A DNA stretch of 9,829 nt from Flavobacteriales bacterium UBA4011 (GCA_002384725.1 DGBF01000011.1:880-10708); one strand, 5' to 3'. Positions 1 through 7,336 are shown, counted from the first letter of the stretch. Notes: generated by a model not told the origin, from the letters alone. Program-made: numbers and translations.

Positions 1-486
1 TTTAATTGTGGATTGAAAGCATACAAAAAGGCTGTTGTCAAAAGTATAGAGATTTACGGTGATATGCACCGATATATTCCACCCCTGGCTAAATACGCTG
101 GGTTTTCAAAAATCGGTGAAAAAGTTGTGGAGCATCAAGCGCGTAAATATGGAACCACTAAGTTTGGTTTGAATAGATTTCTAAATGGCCCACTTGACTT
201 ATTGTCGGTGGCATTTATGGGGAAATTCGCAAAAAAGCCTATGCACTTTTTCGGTGCCCTAGGTTCGTTAATGTTTATCATTGGATTTGGAATCATCTTC
301 TTTCTAGTTATTCAAAAATTATTCTTCGCTTCGGGTGGTAAGCTGATTGCGGATAGAACCGAGTTTTATATTTGCTTGACCGCTATGATCATGGGCGTTC
401 AGTTTTTCTTAGCGGGATTTGTCGCTGAATTAATTGGGCGAACTTCTTCAAACCGAAATGTGTATCTAATCGAAAAAGAAATGTAA
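1..486 (+). CDS. Family 2 glycosyltransferase, C-terminal part (5' end outside window)
   Basis: The reading frame is open from base 1, so this is the 3' end of a longer gene; the TTG at 13 is internal, not the start. The first residues, FNCGLKAY, followed by a V-K-S-I-E-x-Y-G-D-M-H-R-Y-I-P stretch, match the end of the catalytic domain of DPM1-like family 2 glycosyltransferases common in Bacteroidota. The nucleotide-sugar and metal-binding part lies upstream and is not visible. Two hydrophobic segments follow (visible residues about 80-103 and 120-141), consistent with the C-terminal membrane anchor of polyprenyl-phosphate glycosyltransferases. It presumably moves a sugar from a nucleotide donor onto a lipid or glycan at the inner face of the cytoplasmic membrane; donor and acceptor cannot be told from this part. 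Its TAA overlaps the ATG of the next gene (TAATG), which suggests translational coupling with the phosphatase. Family assignment is firm; exact substrate unknown. Confidence 0.85.
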   Translation, partial: FNCGLKAYKKAVVKSIEIYGDMHRYIPPLAKYAGFSKIGEKVVEHQARKYGTTKFGLNRFLNGPLDLLSVAFMGKFAKKPMHFFGALGSLMFIIGFGIIFFLVIQKLFFASGGKLIADRTEFYICLTAMIMGVQFFLAGFVAELIGRTSSNRNVYLIEKEM

Positions 487-1025
487 TGGATTTTAAGATT
501 GATAAATCTTGGACCCTTTTTATAGACCGAGATGGCGTTATCAATGAACGAATTTTTGGTGGGTATGTAAACTCGACGGAAGAATTCATTTTCCTCGATA
601 AAGTCCCGGAAGCCATTCGAGTTTTCAGAACCATATTTGCAAGAATCATTGTAGTTACGAATCAACAAGGTGTAGCAAAAGGCATCCTGAGTAGGCACGG
701 TTTACGGCTAGTTCACAAGCACATGCAAGATAGATTATTGGAAATCGGAACCCATGTAGATGCTGTTTATTTTGCGCCTGAATTTGCGGGCGATCCAAAT
801 AATACGCGAAAACCGAAACCAGACATGGCGCTGGAAGCAAAGATTGATTTTCCCGAAATTGATTTTTCTAAAAGCATTATGGTGGGGGATACCGATTCTG
901 ACATACTATTTGGTGAAAATCTTGGCATGAAAACTGCTCGTATTGTAACGAAAGAACCTATTGGCGTTGTAGCTGATATGAATTTCATTTCGCTTCAAGA
1001 AATGGCGATTGAATTAACAAAATAG
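486..1025 (+). CDS. HAD-family phosphatase, HisB-N/GmhB-like
   Basis: A 179-residue cytosolic hydrolase of the HAD superfamily. Motif I is D14-R-D16-G-V-I-N (nucleophile and acid/base Asp), motif II T58-N-Q-Q-G-V, motif III lysine in the K109-P-K-P stretch, and motif IV G134-D135-T-D-S-D139, so all catalytic elements are present and in order. Length and motif style fit the histidinol-phosphatase / heptose bisphosphate phosphatase (HisB-N, GmhB) subgroup. GmhB removes the C7 phosphate of D-glycero-manno-heptose 1,7-bisphosphate on the way to nucleotide-activated heptose. However, the cysteine/histidine zinc loop usual in GmhB before the K-P-K-P motif is absent; the region reads Y-F-A-P-E-F-A-G-D-P and has no Cys. 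Function is therefore left as a sugar-phosphate phosphatase. The start ATG overlaps the stop of the glycosyltransferase by one base, supporting a shared mRNA and possibly a shared sugar pathway. No Shine-Dalgarno is seen. Confidence 0.85.
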   Translation: MDFKIDKSWTLFIDRDGVINERIFGGYVNSTEEFIFLDKVPEAIRVFRTIFARIIVVTNQQGVAKGILSRHGLRLVHKHMQDRLLEIGTHVDAVYFAPEFAGDPNNTRKPKPDMALEAKIDFPEIDFSKSIMVGDTDSDILFGENLGMKTARIVTKEPIGVVADMNFISLQEMAIELTK

Positions 1026-1037
1026 AAGAATTAAAAG

Positions 1038-1790
1038 ATGAAATACTTATCCTTTATCTTAGCATTAGTCCTGTCAGTAGGTTTGTTCGCGCAAAACACT
1101 ACTGATGCAAAAGGCAGAAAGCAAGGTCCTTGGCAAAAAACATATCCGAAGAGTAAAGCGCTAGAATATAGTGGCACTTTCAAGGATGATAAACCCGTCG
1201 GAAAGTTCCTTTACTATTACCCAAGCACAAAGTTAAAGGCGGTTATAATTCATGGTGAATCGGATAATCGTTCCGAAGCATTTTTTTATCATGAGAATGG
1301 CGAAGTTCTATCGTACGGAATTTATAAAAACATGAAAAAGGATTCTGTTTGGTTGAATTTTGGTCCCTCAGGAAGAATTAGTTACAAAGAAACCTATTCT
1401 CAAGGTGTTCTAAACGGAATAAAAGTAATCTACTTCGTTCCAGAAGAATTGAGCGATAAGTCGATACGTATCATGGCACAAATGACCTATGTAGATGGAA
1501 AATTGGAGGGTGAGTATACTGAGTTATTTGATATTGGAATTGTTAAAGTAAAAGGAAATTATCTCAACAACAAAAGACATGGTGAATGGTCGGAATACCA
1601 ACCAAATGGCAAGCTTCTTTCTTTTTCGCGTTACAAGAACGGCGTGAAGCATGGGTGGTGCACAGCACATGATGAAACAGGAAAGGAAGTCAATAAGGTT
1701 TATTTCTTTAACGGTACAATGAAGACCGGGAGAGACTTGAAATTACTCATGAAGCAAATGAAAGAAAAAGGGATTAATCCCAACGAATAG
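1038..1790 (+). CDS. Secreted MORN/YwqK-type repeat protein
   Basis: A 250-residue protein with a clear signal peptide (residues 1-19, hydrophobic core S-F-I-L-A-L-V-L-S-V-G-L-F-A). The mature part is built from degenerate MORN_2-like repeats of about 20-25 residues, each with a G-x-W/F-x-x-Y-x-x-x-G-x-L pattern. The clearest copies are at about 30-65 (G-P-W-Q-K-T-Y and G-K-F-L-Y-Y-Y) and 180-210 (R-H-G-E-W-S-E-Y-Q-P-N-G-K-L, then K-H-G-W). Database names for such proteins often say YwqK-family antitoxin, but here the signal peptide and the lack of a toxin neighbour argue for a periplasmic or envelope repeat protein of unknown role. It starts 12 bases after the phosphatase stop, so it is probably in the same transcription unit. 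The tail is lysine-rich and no enzyme motif is seen. Confidence 0.8.
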   Translation: MKYLSFILALVLSVGLFAQNTTDAKGRKQGPWQKTYPKSKALEYSGTFKDDKPVGKFLYYYPSTKLKAVIIHGESDNRSEAFFYHENGEVLSYGIYKNMKKDSVWLNFGPSGRISYKETYSQGVLNGIKVIYFVPEELSDKSIRIMAQMTYVDGKLEGEYTELFDIGIVKVKGNYLNNKRHGEWSEYQPNGKLLSFSRYKNGVKHGWCTAHDETGKEVNKVYFFNGTMKTGRDLKLLMKQMKEKGINPNE

Positions 1791-1803
1791 TTCATTTAAA
1801 ACG

Positions 1804-1811
1804 TATATTTG
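1804..1811 (+). promoter_or_regulatory. Possible Bacteroidota -7 element before the lipoprotein gene
   Basis: TATATTTG fits the Bacteroidota -7 consensus TAnnTTTG and ends 4 bases before the lipoprotein ATG at 1816. If used, transcription would begin at or next to the start codon, giving an almost leaderless mRNA. No good TTG-type -33 element is found about 20 bases upstream, so this may be a chance match in AT-rich DNA; read-through from the upstream genes is an equal possibility. Confidence 0.3.
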
Positions 1812-1815
1812 ATTA

Positions 1816-2508
1816 ATGGCTGCAACCAAATTTTATATTTTCATTTTCGCCTTGATAGGCTTGGGGATTGCGGCTTGTAAAAAAGATGATGAACCGACTA
1901 CTATTCCAGAGTTGCATACTAATTATTTTTCCGTTGCAGAGGGTAGATTTGTGATATACGACGCTACCGAAATTTTTCACGACGACGATTTAGGTATTCA
2001 TGATACGATTACATATCAATTGAAAACTGTAATTGGTCAAACCTATTTTGATAATACAGGTCGAGAAGGAAGGGAATTTGAGCGATACAAGAGCAACGAT
2101 CAAGGTGCAACTTGGGTATTTAGCGATACATGGGCAGCTTTTTTATCTACAACAAATGCTGAATTAGTGGAAGAGAACCAACGAAAAGTAAAACTGGTTT
2201 TCGCACCTACCTCGAGCAAGCAATGGGATATCAATGCGCATAATTCATTGCCGGCTCAATACGCAATCTATGATCACATTCACGAGCTTACCACTTTAGG
2301 GGCAAATTCTTTTGACTCCACAGTTACAGTAGTTCAGTCTGATTTAATTTCTTTAGTTGACTTTAAAAAGCAGCGTGAGGTCTATGCAAAAAACGTGGGT
2401 ATGATCCAGAAATATTCGAAAGATTTGGTAATTGAGAATTTTGATACACTCAATCCAAAATCAGGCATGGAAATTTTTTACAATTTGGTCAGTTTCGGAT
2501 TCGAATAG
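1816..2508 (+). CDS. Hypothetical lipoprotein, probably surface-exposed
   Basis: A 230-residue protein with a type II signal peptide: a hydrophobic core at residues 6-19 and a lipobox ending I-A-A-C21, so Cys21 is the lipidated residue. The mature protein begins C-K-K-D-D-E, which resembles the lipoprotein export signal (K followed by acidic residues just after the Cys) described in Capnocytophaga and Flavobacterium for lipoproteins flipped to the cell surface. The body has no enzyme motif I recognise. It has the look of a family of small Bacteroidota lipoproteins: an opening G-R-F-V-I-Y-D segment (about residues 42-48) and a Q136-W-D-I-N-A-H-N motif. It lies 25 bases after the MORN protein gene on the same strand, as the last gene before a larger gap, and may be co-transcribed or have its own promoter. 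Function unknown. Confidence 0.8.
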   Translation: MAATKFYIFIFALIGLGIAACKKDDEPTTIPELHTNYFSVAEGRFVIYDATEIFHDDDLGIHDTITYQLKTVIGQTYFDNTGREGREFERYKSNDQGATWVFSDTWAAFLSTTNAELVEENQRKVKLVFAPTSSKQWDINAHNSLPAQYAIYDHIHELTTLGANSFDSTVTVVQSDLISLVDFKKQREVYAKNVGMIQKYSKDLVIENFDTLNPKSGMEIFYNLVSFGFE

Positions 2509-2605
2509 ACGCCTTTATTTCCGCTTATTTAGAGCTGTTTTTTGGTGCAAAAGAAATCAACAAATTTTTCTCTGTAAATAAAAAACGCAAAACCTTTGTT
2601 ATTTA

Positions 2606-2636
2606 TTGATATTGTTGGCGGTAAACTCTATATTTG
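2606..2636 (+). promoter_or_regulatory. Likely promoter of secDF
   Basis: TATATTTG at 2629-2636 is a full match to the Bacteroidota -7 consensus TAnnTTTG. A TTG at 2606-2608 sits 20 bases upstream, the usual distance for the -33 element. Transcription would start around 2641, leaving a leader of about 30 bases before the ATG at 2672. The leader has no Shine-Dalgarno, as is usual in this phylum. The rest of the 163-base gap (2509-2671) shows no RNA gene or clear terminator for the upstream genes. Confidence 0.6.
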
Positions 2637-2671
2637 CCCCCTTGAAATATAAATAAACGGATCATACGAAC

Positions 2672-5600
2672 ATGCGTAATAAAGGATTTTTCTGGTTTCT
2701 AACCATCTTACTAACGATAATTTGTGTCTATCAATTATCATTTACTTGGGTTTCAAATAAAGTTGAAAGCAAGGCGAATAGCACCGCGAAAACGATGGTG
2801 GAGGACCTAAGAAAATTAGCAGCTAAAGACGATAGTAACAAAGCAATTTTACCTAATGGAGTTGCTGTTTACTTCGACAAGGCTGATGCTGGTGAGATTG
2901 CTCAGGCAGCTTACGTAAATCAGTTATTGAAAGAAAAGGCAGAAACTGCAGTTTATCCAATTTTTGGTTCAACGTTTTCTCAAGTAAAGAAAAGAAGTTT
3001 AGCTTTTGGACTAGATTTAGTAGGTGGTATGGCCATCACGATGGAAGTTTCAATTCCGGATTTGATTAAGAATTTTGCGCGAAGTGAAAGAGATTTAACC
3101 TTTAAAAAACCATACGAAAGTGCTTCGGCAATCTACGAAAGAGATGGGGGTGACTTTATCGATATTTTTGTGGCACAATACAGATTGAAAAATGGTTCAA
3201 CGAAATTGGTGAAAGCATTTGCCATTGCGGATATTGAAGAGCTGGGAATGAAATCTACGGACGAAGAAGTAATCAAGTTCTTGAAAGAACAGGTTGCAAC
3301 CTCTATCGATAATGTTGAATTGATTTTGACGCGTCGTATCAATCAATTCGGTGTTGCGCAACCTAACATCCAAAAAGATCCAGCGAACAACAGATTGTAT
3401 GTTGAATTACCTGGTGTACAAGATGAAGAAACGGTATTGAATACAATCGGTAAGTCAGCAAATTTGGAGTTCTTTGAAACGTACCAAACTGCAGATTTAG
3501 CAAGCGGATGGCAACAAGCTGTGGAAATGTCTAAGAATTCTGAAATGTCTCTTGAGGAATTGGCAAAAGAAGTAGATACTACTAAAACGGCTACAAAACC
3601 AGATTCGACTAAAAAGTCAACTTTAGATGATTTGATGGGTGGTGCTGAAAAAGAAACGAAAAAAGGTAAAAAGAGTTTAGAGGATTTAGTAAAAGGATAC
3701 AATGAGTTTACAGTTGGATACGCAACTGTTTCAGATAGAGCGTCGGTTGATGCCATCTTGGATAGACAAGACATCATGTCTGTTTTCCCTGAAGATTTGA
3801 AATTCATGTGGTCTGCAGAACCGGAGTTATTGGATTCTGACGGAAAGATATTGGCGTACACACTATACGGGATTAAAATTCCTGAATCAGGGAAAGCGTT
3901 AGTAGGTGGAACTGACATTGATAAAGCTTCAACAGGTTTTAACAATGAAGACGCGACAGTAACGGTAAACTTGACAATGACTCCGGACGGATCGGATAGA
4001 TGGTCTCAAATGACTTCTGAAAATGTAGGTCGTCTTGTTGCAATTACAATGGACGGTGTTGTTTATAGTGCACCTAGAGTGAATTCTGCTATTAACGGTG
4101 GTTCAACTGAAATCTCTGGTAGTTTTACAATCGAAGAAGCAAATGCATTGAGCGGTTTGTTGAACGGTGGAGCACTTCCAGCTAAATTGGCAATTAAGGA
4201 ACAAACGAAAGTTGGACCAACTATCGGAGCTGATAATTCAAAAGCAGGTTTGATATCGTTTGGTATTGCTCTATTGATTGTTTTTGCTTACATGTTCTTC
4301 TACTATGGAAAAGCAGGTTTGGTAGCGGATATCGCATTGGCGATGAACATCTTGTTCATTTTTGGATCACTTGCTTCATTTGGAGCGGTATTAACACTTG
4401 CTGGATTAGCAGGTGTCGTTTTGACTATAGGTATGGCGGTCGATGCCAACGTACTGATCTTTGAGCGTATTCGTGAAGAAAAAGCGGATGGTAAAGATTT
4501 GGCGAGCGCAATCGACACAGGATACAAAAAAGCTTTGTCTTCAATTATTGATGCCAACGTTACAACCTTATTAACTGCAATTGTATTGAAAGTGTTTGGT
4601 TCAGGACCAATCGAATCATTTGCTACTACCTTAATCATAGGTATTTTTACATCTGTTTTTGCTGCCTTGGTAATCACACGTTTGATTATCCTTCGCCAAT
4701 TGAAAAAAGGAAAAACAATGGAGTTTGATACGAAAATGACAAAAGGTGCTTTCAAGAACTTGAATATCAATTTCGTTGGAAAAAGAAGATTATACTATAT
4801 GATTTCGGGTACTTTGGTAGTCATCGGAATTATTAGTTTGGTCACAAAAGGATTGACACCAAGTGTTGAATTCTCTGGTGGACGTACCTTTGGTGTTAAG
4901 TTTGAGCAATCGGCAAAAGGGAACTTGGATTATGTGAAATCAAATCTTAGAAAAGTATTTGTTGAAGATGGAAAACCTTCTTCTGTTGAGTTGAAAACGA
5001 AAGCAAGTAACTTCTTCGTTGAAATTACAACCAACTACAAATTAGGAAAAGAGGATGCCGCGACTACCGCAGCTGTAAAAGAAAAATTGACGGAAGGTTT
5101 AGATGCAAGTAAATCTAAAGTAGGTGGATTTGAAATTCAGGAATCAAGAAACGTATCGCCGACAATCTCTACAGAGTTGAAAACATCGTCGCTTATTGCG
5201 ATTTTGCTTTCCATGATTATCATCTTTGCATACATCCTAATGCGATTTGGGTCATGGCAATATTCAACCGGCGCGATTTTGGCCATGTTGCATGATGTTA
5301 TATTGGTATTGGCTTGTTTCGCAATTTTCCACAACATCTTACCATTCAATATGGATATCGATCAAGCATTCATCGCAGCAATTCTTACTGTTATTGGTTA
5401 TTCTATTAACGATACAGTAATTGTCTTCGATAGAATTAGAGAGAAAATGGGAGTGAAGAAAGCAGGTAAAGACGATGGAGACTTAATTAACTCGGCTTTG
5501 AACTCAACTTTGTCTAGAACGGTTAATACATCCATGACGACTTTCGTTGTTTTGTTAATCATCTTCATCTTCGGTGGAGCTGCAATTAAAGGATTCATCT

Positions 5601-5695
5601 TTGCCTTATTGGTAGGTGTAATCGTTGGAACTTACTCAAGTTTATGTATTGCAACACCTTTGTTGATTGATCTTTCGAAAAAGATTAAAGCATAA
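2672..5695 (+). CDS. secDF: Protein translocase SecDF (fused SecD and SecF)
   Basis: A 1007-residue inner-membrane protein that uses the proton motive force to help pull preproteins through SecYEG. SecD half: first membrane segment at about 5-25; D1 motif F-G-L-D115-L-V-G-G; a periplasmic region with L-T-R-R-I-N-Q-F-G-V-A-Q-P-N-I-Q and V-E-L-P-G-V; then a membrane block from about 527 with the V-D591-A-N-V-L-I-F-E-R-I-R motif, whose Asp belongs to the proton path. SecF half: membrane segment at about 707-728, E733-F-S-G-G motif, a periplasmic domain, and membrane segments from about 840 with S-I-N-D914-T-V-I-V-F-D-R-I-R. All hallmark motifs are intact. The fused form of roughly 1000 residues is normal for Bacteroidota. 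Residues about 300-345 form a Lys/Thr/Ser/Glu-rich low-complexity linker within the SecD periplasmic domain. It stands alone, with its own promoter and terminator. Confidence 0.97.
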   Translation: MRNKGFFWFLTILLTIICVYQLSFTWVSNKVESKANSTAKTMVEDLRKLAAKDDSNKAILPNGVAVYFDKADAGEIAQAAYVNQLLKEKAETAVYPIFGSTFSQVKKRSLAFGLDLVGGMAITMEVSIPDLIKNFARSERDLTFKKPYESASAIYERDGGDFIDIFVAQYRLKNGSTKLVKAFAIADIEELGMKSTDEEVIKFLKEQVATSIDNVELILTRRINQFGVAQPNIQKDPANNRLYVELPGVQDEETVLNTIGKSANLEFFETYQTADLASGWQQAVEMSKNSEMSLEELAKEVDTTKTATKPDSTKKSTLDDLMGGAEKETKKGKKSLEDLVKGYNEFTVGYATVSDRASVDAILDRQDIMSVFPEDLKFMWSAEPELLDSDGKILAYTLYGIKIPESGKALVGGTDIDKASTGFNNEDATVTVNLTMTPDGSDRWSQMTSENVGRLVAITMDGVVYSAPRVNSAINGGSTEISGSFTIEEANALSGLLNGGALPAKLAIKEQTKVGPTIGADNSKAGLISFGIALLIVFAYMFFYYGKAGLVADIALAMNILFIFGSLASFGAVLTLAGLAGVVLTIGMAVDANVLIFERIREEKADGKDLASAIDTGYKKALSSIIDANVTTLLTAIVLKVFGSGPIESFATTLIIGIFTSVFAALVITRLIILRQLKKGKTMEFDTKMTKGAFKNLNINFVGKRRLYYMISGTLVVIGIISLVTKGLTPSVEFSGGRTFGVKFEQSAKGNLDYVKSNLRKVFVEDGKPSSVELKTKASNFFVEITTNYKLGKEDAATTAAVKEKLTEGLDASKSKVGGFEIQESRNVSPTISTELKTSSLIAILLSMIIIFAYILMRFGSWQYSTGAILAMLHDVILVLACFAIFHNILPFNMDIDQAFIAAILTVIGYSINDTVIVFDRIREKMGVKKAGKDDGDLINSALNSTLSRTVNTSMTTFVVLLIIFIFGGAAIKGFIFALLVGVIVGTYSSLCIATPLLIDLSKKIKA

Positions 5696-5712
5696 TATTT
5701 CAGATAGAAATC

Positions 5713-5749
5713 AAAAAAGTCCTGATCAGTTGATTAGGACTTTTTTTTT
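5713..5749 (+). terminator. Strong intrinsic terminator after secDF, probably bidirectional
   Basis: AGTCCTGATC (5718-5727) pairs with the mirrored GATTAGGACT (5732-5741) around a 4-base AGTT loop, giving a 10-pair stem with one G-T pair. It is followed by a run of nine T and preceded by a run of six A. The left A run would act as a T run on the other strand, so the same hairpin can also stop transcription of the convergent minus-strand gene ending at 5914. It begins 18 bases after the secDF stop. Confidence 0.9.
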
Positions 5750-5837
5750 GTGCGTAAAAATGTGTTCAGGAAAAAAAATAAATTCTTTTTTATTTCGTTC
5801 AACTATTTGGCACGTTTTTTCGTCTTAAAGTAGAACC

Positions 5838-5854
5838 ACAATGATCGTCATTGT
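5838..5854. repeat. Short perfect inverted repeat in the secDF/exonuclease gap
   Basis: ACAATGA, TCG, TCATTGT: a 7-base perfect inverted repeat with a 3-base spacer, lying 60-76 bases beyond the stop of the minus-strand gene. There is no T run next to it on either strand, so it is not a standard terminator; it could be an RNA 3' hairpin or a chance palindrome. The rest of 5750-5913 holds no recognisable gene. One minus-strand frame is free of stops for 36 codons (5909-5802) but has no usable start codon. Confidence 0.35.
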
Positions 5855-5913
5855 TGGCATAGTAATCATCTTGTAAATCTTTCAGTTTTTTACTGACCGA
5901 TGATTCTGCTCAA

Positions 5914-7323
5914 CTAGAAATCGATTCTAGCCGCTTTCAATTCTTTCCTTAAATAACCATTAATAATCGTCCGAATATCTCTATCCTCTGGATAGGAATT
6001 TATAAATCTTTTCCAGCGAAAAGGCTCCTGTTTTTGAATGTAATACGGTGCATGACCATACCCTACAAAAGATCCATTTTCAACTAAGATCAGCGATTTT
6101 TCATTTTTCGAGCGACCATTTTCCATTACGTAAAAGGATTCGCCATCAAAATTCAACTTACCAATCAGCTTCTCAACCCGTTCATTGTAGCTTTTTGAGT
6201 CTTCTTTACCGATACAAGCACCGTTGCATTTCTTTATTTCATAGTGAAAACAAGAGGTCTTGGTAGGATAGAGATCCGTCAATTTTTGACACAATTCATA
6301 GCTTTCAGTCCAATTCGTTAAAGAATTTACGCCTTCTCGTTTAGAGGCAAAGACAGTTATGGGTTGCTCATTTGATTTGGAAGTCAATCTAAGGTATAAG
6401 CGCATGTAACCAGCTTCATCTATGCACTGAAAAAGACCGTAAGGAAACTTACTTTTCTTCAGCATCTGATTGAACCGAGGCGTGTGATTTTTTATCAACA
6501 TGGATTCCAAAAGGAGCGCAATCAGCTCTGAGCCGGTCAGCTCAAATTCAATTCGACTAATGGCAATGCGCATATCAATACCTTTCTTTGTATTTGAGTT
6601 ACGCAAATGTTGCTCTACGCGTTTTTTTATACTAATACTCTTTCCGATATAAATCAACTGATTCGTATCATCGAAGAATTTATAGATACCTGTTTTGGAA
6701 GGTAAATCATCCACAGCATTCAAATCCAAATTAGGATGTAAAATGGCCGGATTGATATCTTGTTGAATGAAATTGGCAAGAGAATCACCTCCTTTTTCAT
6801 GAAGAATCGCAAACAAATGCGCCGTTGCCAAGGCGTCTCCGCCTGCTCGGTGTCTGTTTTCAATTTTTATGTCTAAGGCTCGGGTTAATTTCCCAAGTGA
6901 ATAGGAATCATGTCCTGGAATCACATAACGACTCGTTCTTACCGTGCACAGATGAGGTCTGCGGTAGTCATAGCCTAAGTTTTTAAATTCTTGACGAAGA
7001 ATCCCATAATCGAACCCAACGTTGTGGGCAACAAAAATGCAATCTTCCGTAAACTCTACGATTTTTTTCGCGACTTCATAAAACTTCGGTGCACCTTCGA
7101 CCATGTTGTCGGAAATTCCAGTCAGATTTACAATAAAACGGGGTATGGGCATTTCAGGGTCGAGCAAAGTCTCGTACGAATCAATTACCTTTTTACCATC
7201 GTGTTTGTATATTGCAATCTCAGTAATTTTAGACGCGCGAGGTGAACCACCTGTCGTTTCTATATCAACGATTGCAAAATGCTTATTCTCTGGGATTTGG
7301 TTTATATTGTCTTGTAATTCCAA
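5914..7323 (-). CDS. DEDDh exonuclease fused to UvrC/Cho-like GIY-YIG nuclease
   Basis: A 469-residue cytosolic protein with two nuclease modules. Residues about 15-178 are a DnaQ-like 3'-5' exonuclease with all DEDDh residues: D20 and E22 (V-D-I-E-T-T-G), D105 (H-N-V-G-F-D), H158 and D163 (H-R-A-G-G-D). Residues about 207-290 are a GIY-YIG domain of UvrC type: G-I-Y at 212-214, Y-I-G at 225-227, and R235, E273 and N285 at the expected catalytic positions. Next come four cysteines, C345-x12-C358-x7-C366-x3-C370, like the iron-sulfur cluster pattern of UvrC. The UvrB-binding, RNase H-like and HhH domains of full UvrC are missing, as in Cho. It is probably a DNA repair or damage-processing nuclease; this fusion is known in other bacteria. 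The start chosen is TTG at 7321-7323, because no in-frame ATG, GTG or other TTG lies just upstream and the next Met (58) would cut off the catalytic D20 and E22. The gene is divergent from the hydrolase (73 bases) and convergent with secDF. Confidence 0.92.
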   Translation of the reverse strand: MELQDNINQIPENKHFAIVDIETTGGSPRASKITEIAIYKHDGKKVIDSYETLLDPEMPIPRFIVNLTGISDNMVEGAPKFYEVAKKIVEFTEDCIFVAHNVGFDYGILRQEFKNLGYDYRRPHLCTVRTSRYVIPGHDSYSLGKLTRALDIKIENRHRAGGDALATAHLFAILHEKGGDSLANFIQQDINPAILHPNLDLNAVDDLPSKTGIYKFFDDTNQLIYIGKSISIKKRVEQHLRNSNTKKGIDMRIAISRIEFELTGSELIALLLESMLIKNHTPRFNQMLKKSKFPYGLFQCIDEAGYMRLYLRLTSKSNEQPITVFASKREGVNSLTNWTESYELCQKLTDLYPTKTSCFHYEIKKCNGACIGKEDSKSYNERVEKLIGKLNFDGESFYVMENGRSKNEKSLILVENGSFVGYGHAPYYIQKQEPFRWKRFINSYPEDRDIRTIINGYLRKELKAARIDF

Positions 7324-7328
7324 TAAAG

Positions 7329-7336
7329 CAAAAGTA
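7329..7336 (-). promoter_or_regulatory. Possible -7 element of the exonuclease gene
   Basis: On the minus strand this reads TACTTTTG, a match to TAnnTTTG, ending 5 bases before the TTG start codon. A transcript from here would begin at or almost at the start codon. A matching -33 TTG is not evident at the normal distance, so the call is weak. The opposite strand of the same 73-base divergent gap has only a one-mismatch element (GAAATTTG at 7363-7370) for the hydrolase gene. Confidence 0.3.

Noticed and set aside
1038..1790. YwqK-family repeat protein as the antitoxin of a toxin-antitoxin system
   Set aside because: The protein has a signal peptide and only MORN-type repeats, and no toxin-like gene is beside it; the antitoxin label is a naming habit for these repeats.
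3343..3945. 200-codon minus-strand frame inside secDF
   Set aside because: Antisense shadow of a highly conserved gene; Ser-rich composition with no recognisable motif. The same applies to the minus-strand frame at 4303-4770.
5914..7323. GIY-YIG gene as a mobile homing endonuclease
   Set aside because: The GIY-YIG domain is of UvrC/Cho type with the UvrC cysteine pattern and is fused to a DnaQ-like exonuclease; no intron, intein or repeat borders are seen.
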